64,000 nt of DNA from Geodermatophilus pulveris (GTDB lineage: Bacteria; Actinomycetota; Actinomycetes; Mycobacteriales; Geodermatophilaceae). Below the pieces are notes generated by a model, which worked only from the letters and a program-made list of their open reading frames with translations, searched no databases and was not told where the DNA came from. Below, piece by piece: positions 63,917 through 64,000 of this stretch. Location: assembly GCF_900188375.1 (NCBI RefSeq), contig NZ_FZOO01000010.1, positions 105,710 to 169,709 of the forward strand, read 5' to 3'. Each line of letters begins with the position of its first letter. Positions within the stretch are counted from its first letter, which is position 1. The position numbers were made by a program, and so were the translations under genes.

Positions 63917-64000
63917 GTCCGGCGGCGTCCTACTCTCCCACCCCGTCTCCGGGGCAGTACCATCGGCGCTGAGAGGCTTAGCTTCCGGGTTCGGAATGGG
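63917..64000 (-). rRNA. rrf: 5S ribosomal RNA, 3' part (gene continues beyond the window)
   Basis: The plus strand reads GGCGGCGTCCTACTCTCCCA, then GCAGTACCATCGGCGC, TTAGCTTCCGGGTTCGGAAT at the edge: the complement of the 3' two-thirds of an actinobacterial 5S rRNA. The 3' end is placed near 63917 by resemblance and could shift a few bases. It is the promoter-distal end of an rRNA operon entering from the right. Confidence 0.93.

Overview
This window is a very GC-rich (roughly 75 percent by eye) stretch of actinobacterial core chromosome. GTG starts are common, genes are tightly packed, and many genes begin right behind a -10 hexamer. I infer a soil or rock actinomycete close to the Geodermatophilaceae (Blastococcus, Geodermatophilus or Modestobacter type). 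That placement rests on codon bias, gene style and remembered family resemblance, not on a database search. From about 10.8 kb to 60.8 kb the gene order follows, with insertions and losses, a block I recall from Mycobacterium tuberculosis (nrdR, LysM gene, lexA, hflX, dapF, miaA, DUF349 gene, miaB, recX, recA, DUF3046 gene, pspA, clgR, pgsA, ftsK, rnj, dapA, folA, thyA) and from Corynebacterium (gluABCD beside recX-recA).

Layout. 0-7.7 kb is accessory and metabolic: the tail of a membrane protein, an MFS exporter divergent from its probable LacI repressor with a perfect 16-bp operator, a broken clpP fused to the tail of a drug/metabolite transporter, an amidohydrolase, an AraC regulator with an apparently deleted sensor domain divergent from a DUF2000 gene, a PLP-dependent threonine/serine dehydratase and a second MFS gene. 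7.8-14.3 kb is the nucleotide and SOS module: nrdR-nrdJ behind paired NrdR boxes and a DnaA-box-like site, then a LysM gene and lexA, divergent and each with an SOS box. 14.3-23.6 kb holds a secreted beta-propeller-like protein, a PAP2 phosphatase, hflX, dapF-miaA-dioxygenase-like gene (each pair overlapping by 4 nt), a DUF349 gene and miaB. 23.7-27.0 kb is the glutamate ABC importer gluABCD with a strong hairpin between gluB and gluC. 27.6-29.9 kb is recX-recA with an SOS box inside the promoter, a DUF3046 gene and an easily missed 35-residue membrane protein.

29.9-39.4 kb carries an MFS gene, an acyl-CoA dehydrogenase, a 1543-residue Lhr helicase, a TM2 protein, a Nei-type glycosylase and pspA. 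39.5-48.1 kb is a sugar block: a PfkB kinase, a GH13 alpha-glucosidase, a trehalose-type LpqY-SugABC importer and a DUF4032 kinase-like protein. This block sits between pspA and clgR, which are adjacent in mycobacteria. 48.2-53.5 kb is clgR, pgsA, rimO and ftsK on the minus strand. 53.6-60.8 kb has an S9 peptidase, an ECF sigma/anti-sigma pair, RNase J, dapA, folA and thyA. 60.9-63.8 kb has a DUF1232 protein, a YcaQ/AlkX-like protein, a GNAT acetyltransferase and a DUF2461 protein. The window ends inside a minus-strand 5S rRNA preceded (downstream in transcription) by a 16-bp perfect hairpin.

How it fits together: LexA/RecA and NrdR/NrdJ couple DNA damage, division arrest (LysM protein) and dNTP supply; thyA-folA adds thymidylate synthesis; ClgR and PspA belong to envelope stress. 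The least ordinary observations are the clpP/EamA chimera, the AraC deletion, a 57-bp structured intergenic repeat present twice, twelve copies of a TANNNT-N6/7-start leaderless promoter layout, the DnaA-box-like site at nrdRJ, and the sugar-uptake block splitting pspA from clgR. I see no clear evidence of an entirely new multi-gene system, CRISPR array, prophage or insertion sequence.
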